From Lichenicola sp964249915 (GTDB lineage Bacteria; Pseudomonadota; Alphaproteobacteria; Acetobacterales; Acetobacteraceae): a stretch of DNA of 22,842 nt. Shown here one piece after another: positions 21,207-22,842 of the stretch (position 1 is the stretch's first letter; each line of letters begins with the position of its first letter). Below the pieces are notes generated by a model. The model saw only the letters and a program-made list of their open reading frames with translations. It searched no databases and was not told the DNA's origin. The stretch spans positions 1 to 22,842 of the forward strand of contig CAXUEL010000035.1 in assembly GCA_964249915.1 (NCBI GenBank), read 5' to 3'. A program made the translations under genes and the position numbers.

Positions 21207-21340
21207 GAACATCGGACGGTGCCCTTGAAGCCCAACCAGTTCGATGCGCTGGTAGTGTCTCGGCTCGAAGTTAGGACCTGTAGCTGGCGCCGGATGGGCG
21301 TTGGTGTGATATGCGCCAGTCTTTCAGCTGAAAGCCCCCG

Positions 21341-21637
21341 ATGATCGTTTTCATCAACACGTTCCACGTCCAGCGCGAGAACCAGCAGCGCGTCATAGAC
21401 ATCCTGAGCGATGCCACAAGGAGTCGCGTGAGCAAGGCCCCCGGTTTCCATTCGTCCACGCTTCACCGAAGCGTTGATGGAACCAAGGTGACTATGTATG
21501 CGAGGTGGACGAATATGGCCGACTACGAGGCGATGAGGCGCGACCCGATCTCCGGGGAGGCGCTGGCCGGGCTGATGGCCTTGGCCCGCTTCGAGCCCGG
21601 GTTGTATGAAGTTGTGGAGGAGTTTGCGCCTACCTGA
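21341..21637 (+). CDS. ABM-domain monooxygenase-like protein
   Basis: A 98-residue single ABM domain: MIVFINTFHVQRENQQRVID, PGFHSSTLHRSVDGTKV, TMYARWTNMADYEAM, and the C-terminal ARFEPGLYEVVEEF strand. This is the normal length for the homodimeric ABM family, which includes small cofactor-free monooxygenases acting on polyketide-type quinones, and heme-handling relatives. The YEVV-type ending is characteristic of the antibiotic biosynthesis monooxygenase group. No biosynthetic genes are nearby. The ribosome-binding site is weak. It sits inside the degraded island yet is intact. A perfect 9-bp hairpin 15 nt after the stop may terminate it. Confidence 0.85.
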   Translation: MIVFINTFHVQRENQQRVIDILSDATRSRVSKAPGFHSSTLHRSVDGTKVTMYARWTNMADYEAMRRDPISGEALAGLMALARFEPGLYEVVEEFAPT

Positions 21638-21651
21638 CCCTGCAGTACCGA

Positions 21652-21677
21652 GCTTGCCTGCAGAGCGTCAGGCAAGC
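21652..21677. terminator. perfect 9-bp hairpin after the ABM gene
   Basis: GCTTGCCTG (21652-21660) pairs with CAGGCAAGC (21669-21677) around an 8-nt loop. It lies 15 nt past the ABM stop and also overlaps the last codons of the minus-strand transposase-like tail. No T-run follows, so it may instead be part of a mobile-element end. Confidence 0.5.
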
Positions 21678-21829
21678 ATGCCGTGTGGCTTATACGGCCC
21701 CCGCTTCTTCGCCGGCCCCTCCGCTGCATCGATCAGCGCCACCACGTCCTCCATGCTCCATAGCTTGTCCGACAAGCTAGCGGCCATCGCCGGGGCGAGG
21801 TCGCCGGTAGACTTGGCATCGATGGTTCC
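21668..21829 (-). pseudogene. C-terminal tail of a transposase-like protein (fragment)
   Basis: On the minus strand an in-frame stretch reads TIDAKSTGDLAPAMAASLSD, then KLWSMEDVVALIDAAEGPAK and KRGPYKPHGMLA, to a stop at 21668-21670. A tail with LWSMEDVVALIDA plus a basic KRGPYK end resembles the C termini of small insertion-sequence transposases of alphaproteobacteria; this match is from memory and the IS family is uncertain. Upstream of about 21830 the frame has no similar sequence, so the rest of the gene is missing. It directly abuts the IS66-like fragment, in a different frame, suggesting deletion between two elements or within one. Confidence 0.5.
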
Positions 21830-22008
21830 GCCGCCGGCGAGGCGGCGACCGCCGCAACCAGATCCGTTTCCAGCTCCTCAAGCGCCAGCGACGCCTGCTC
21901 CGGACCCAAACGCCCGGCGCTGCGGCCGAACCGCGCGCTTGAACTTGACGATGATCTGCCGGAGGCGCCCGATCTCGGACTGCCGGCTGTCGAGCACGGG
22001 GAGCGGAA
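21830..22008 (-). pseudogene. IS66-type transposase (TnpC) N-terminal fragment, frameshifted
   Basis: Reading the minus strand across two frames gives a recognisable IS66 TnpC coiled-coil start. The first frame reads LDSRQSEIGRLRQIIVKFKR (21994 to about 21935). After a shift at about 21929-21941 the next reads RFGRSAGRLGPEQASLALEE, then LETDLVAAVAA. This corresponds to the family pattern of SEIxRLRxII followed by FGRxSExLDPxQxxLALE. Everything downstream, including the DDE catalytic domain, is missing, as are tnpA and tnpB, so the element is dead. It begins where the signal-peptide gene at 22076 loses sense, so it probably marks the insertion or deletion that destroyed that gene. Confidence 0.6.
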
Positions 22009-22076
22009 GCGGCAAGAACCGTTGACGTGTCCGCCAGAAGCGTCACCAGGACAGCGACGGCCATAAACTTCGTCAT
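22009..22076 (-). pseudogene. truncated secreted protein, probable immunity-gene start
   Basis: The ATG at 22074-22076 overlaps the stop of the DUF2778 gene as ATGA, the usual sign of translational coupling. The frame gives a good signal peptide (MTKFMAVAVLVTLLADTSTV, then LAAS) and then runs into IS66-type sequence, with Arg/Pro-rich nonsense in this frame. Only about 23 native codons remain. DUF2778 (Tlde1-type) toxins act on peptidoglycan in the periplasm, and their immunity proteins are exported and encoded next door, so this is best read as the start of that immunity gene. The cut-off point is approximate. Confidence 0.5.
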
Positions 22077-22436
22077 GGCGTGACCCGAACGAGATGATCG
22101 CCACGGTCTAGATGGATTGTCGCGCAGCAAGAGGCAGAACGATGCAACCATCGGACGCCTGCCTGGAACGTTCCTTGCTGTCTCCATGCACGCGCAACAG
22201 CGTTCGGCCGAGGGTGTTCGTGCCAGGCAACGGACCAAGGTTCATGGTGTAGGAACCGGCATGTTTGCTGCTGTGCGGGCTGCCGACCTTGTATGTTCCT
22301 TGCGGGGCCGGCCGATGCCGGCCGTGACCGCCAGGTTGGCGTTGTTCCGACCGATGCCATGGCCGGAACAGCCGGTTGCCATGTCCTTGCCGTTCAAGGC
22401 AAACCTGCCGGTGCTTTGACTGTAGGTTCAGGGCAT
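22073..22436 (-). pseudogene. DUF2778 (Tlde1-like L,D-transpeptidase) toxin, multiply disrupted
   Basis: A complete DUF2778 protein can be rebuilt from three frames. It starts ATG-CCC at 22436, then TGA (22428-22430) replaces the Trp expected in M-x-W-x-Y-x-QSTG; the frame continues TYSQSTGRFALNGKDMATGC and GHGIGRNNANLAVTAGIG. At 22309-22313 one base is missing and the next frame gives PAPQGTYKVGSPHSSKHAG, SYTMNLGPLPGTNTLGRTLL, RVHGDSKERSRQASDGCIVL and PLAARQ. A second shift at about 22112-22126 gives IHLDRGDHLVRVTP and a stop at 22073. The catalytic HGD (His codon 22186-22188) and S-D-GCI (Cys codon 22144-22146) are intact. Family members cut or exchange peptidoglycan cross-link peptides and are delivered by type VI secretion. 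With three lesions it is dead. Confidence 0.8.
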
Positions 22437-22527
22437 GAAGCCTTCTTCGGGCGACACGCGCACCGGCGCTGCGCGATATACGCGCGTGTCCGGGCTCGAC
22501 AGGCCATGGGCGGAATGGGGACGGGTG

Positions 22528-22842
22528 ATGGACGCGCTGCTGGTCGAGGTAGTCCGTGGCGGCCGGGTGGAGTCGCGGCACGGCGGCAGCGCGGTCGTGG
22601 TGGACGCGCAGGGCGGCGTGGTGTTCGCGGCCGGCGACGTCGAGGAGCCGGTCTATGCCCGCTCCACGGTCAAGGCGCTGCTGGCGCTGCCGCTGGTGGA
22701 GGACGGGGCGGCAGACCGGCTCGGCCTGTCCGCGGCCGAGCTGGCGCTGGCCTGCGCGTCGCATGGCGGGCTGCCGGTGCACGCCGAGACCGCCGCCGCC
22801 ATGCTGGCCAGCGCCGGGCGGGACGAAACCTGCCTGGAATGC
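22528..22842 (+). CDS. L-asparaginase II-type (PF06089) protein, 5' part
   Basis: The first 105 codons of a gene running off the window. From the ATG at 22528 it reads MDALLVEVVRGGRVESRHGG, then AVVVDAQGGVVFAAGDVEEP, VYARSTVKALLALPLVEDGA, GLSAAELALACASHGGLPVH and AAAMLASAG. This is the N terminus of the Rhizobium-type asparaginase (AnsA/asparaginase II) family, with the S-T-V-K and CASH motifs. Members hydrolyse L-asparagine to aspartate and ammonia. An in-frame ATG at 22435 would add 31 residues not typical of the family, so 22528 is preferred although its ribosome-binding site is weak. The GC-rich coding style resumes here, marking the right border of the degraded island. Confidence 0.9.
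   Translation, partial: MDALLVEVVRGGRVESRHGGSAVVVDAQGGVVFAAGDVEEPVYARSTVKALLALPLVEDGAADRLGLSAAELALACASHGGLPVHAETAAAMLASAGRDETCLEC

Noticed and set aside
21207..21340. A possible gene remnant in the gap before the single-domain ABM gene (plus frame with VPLKPNQFDALVVSRLEVRT).
   Set aside because: The stretch is too short and matches no family firmly. I see no start, stop or motif to support a feature.
22117..22419. A 100-residue plus-strand frame opposite the DUF2778 remnant.
   Set aside because: The minus strand carries the recognisable DUF2778 motifs across three frames. The plus frame has no independent support.

Overview
The window is very GC-rich with strongly G/C-biased third codon positions. 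Its gene content (EgtB/EgtD ergothioneine pair, bacterial S10 carboxypeptidase, SPINDLY-type GT41, LysR-pirin-WrbA-YceI cluster) suggests an alphaproteobacterium, plausibly an Acetobacteraceae-like soil or plant-associated species. That placement is an inference from gene families and composition. I recognise no rRNA, tRNA or CRISPR array.

Layout. (1) 1-3.3 kb: the tail of an unknown gene, a tiny secreted CRDxKGKF-repeat protein, then a leftward yceI-wrbA-pirin cluster diverging from a LysR regulator. A 24-bp dyad in the LysR/pirin gap is a likely operator. (2) 3.3-4.8 kb: an orphan CheY-like receiver, and an alpha-amino-acid-ester-hydrolase/CocE-type gene that has lost its catalytic core but stays in frame. 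(3) 4.8-9.5 kb: a GT4 glycosyltransferase, a protein made almost entirely of 57 Ser/Thr-rich octapeptides, and a TPR-GT41 (O-GlcNAc-transferase/SPINDLY-like) glycosyltransferase. I read this as a candidate dedicated glycosylation locus with the repeat protein as substrate. (4) 9.5-14.6 kb: an exported S10 carboxypeptidase, a zinc alcohol dehydrogenase with a clear terminator, an aldo/keto reductase and a zinc-free MDR oxidoreductase. (5) 14.6-19.0 kb: two small ORFs, egtB-egtD, a two-domain ABM protein whose 3' end overlaps egtD tail to tail, and an aldose-1-epimerase relative.

(6) 19.3-22.5 kb is an accessory island of decayed conflict genes. A rightward polymorphic-toxin-like gene is split by a one-base frameshift at about 20358, where base composition turns AT-richer, and a small multi-membrane-span protein (candidate immunity protein) follows. 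After a single ABM monooxygenase gene, the minus strand holds a DUF2778 (Tlde1-like L,D-transpeptidase toxin) gene with one nonsense codon and two frameshifts. Its ATGA-coupled downstream partner begins with a signal peptide and is cut off by a frameshifted IS66-type transposase fragment and a second transposase-like tail. (7) The window ends in the start of an L-asparaginase II-type gene.

The two most notable things are the glycosyltransferase-flanked octapeptide protein, with its 408-bp tandem super-duplication, and the toxin/immunity graveyard, which shows up only when reading frames are stitched together.
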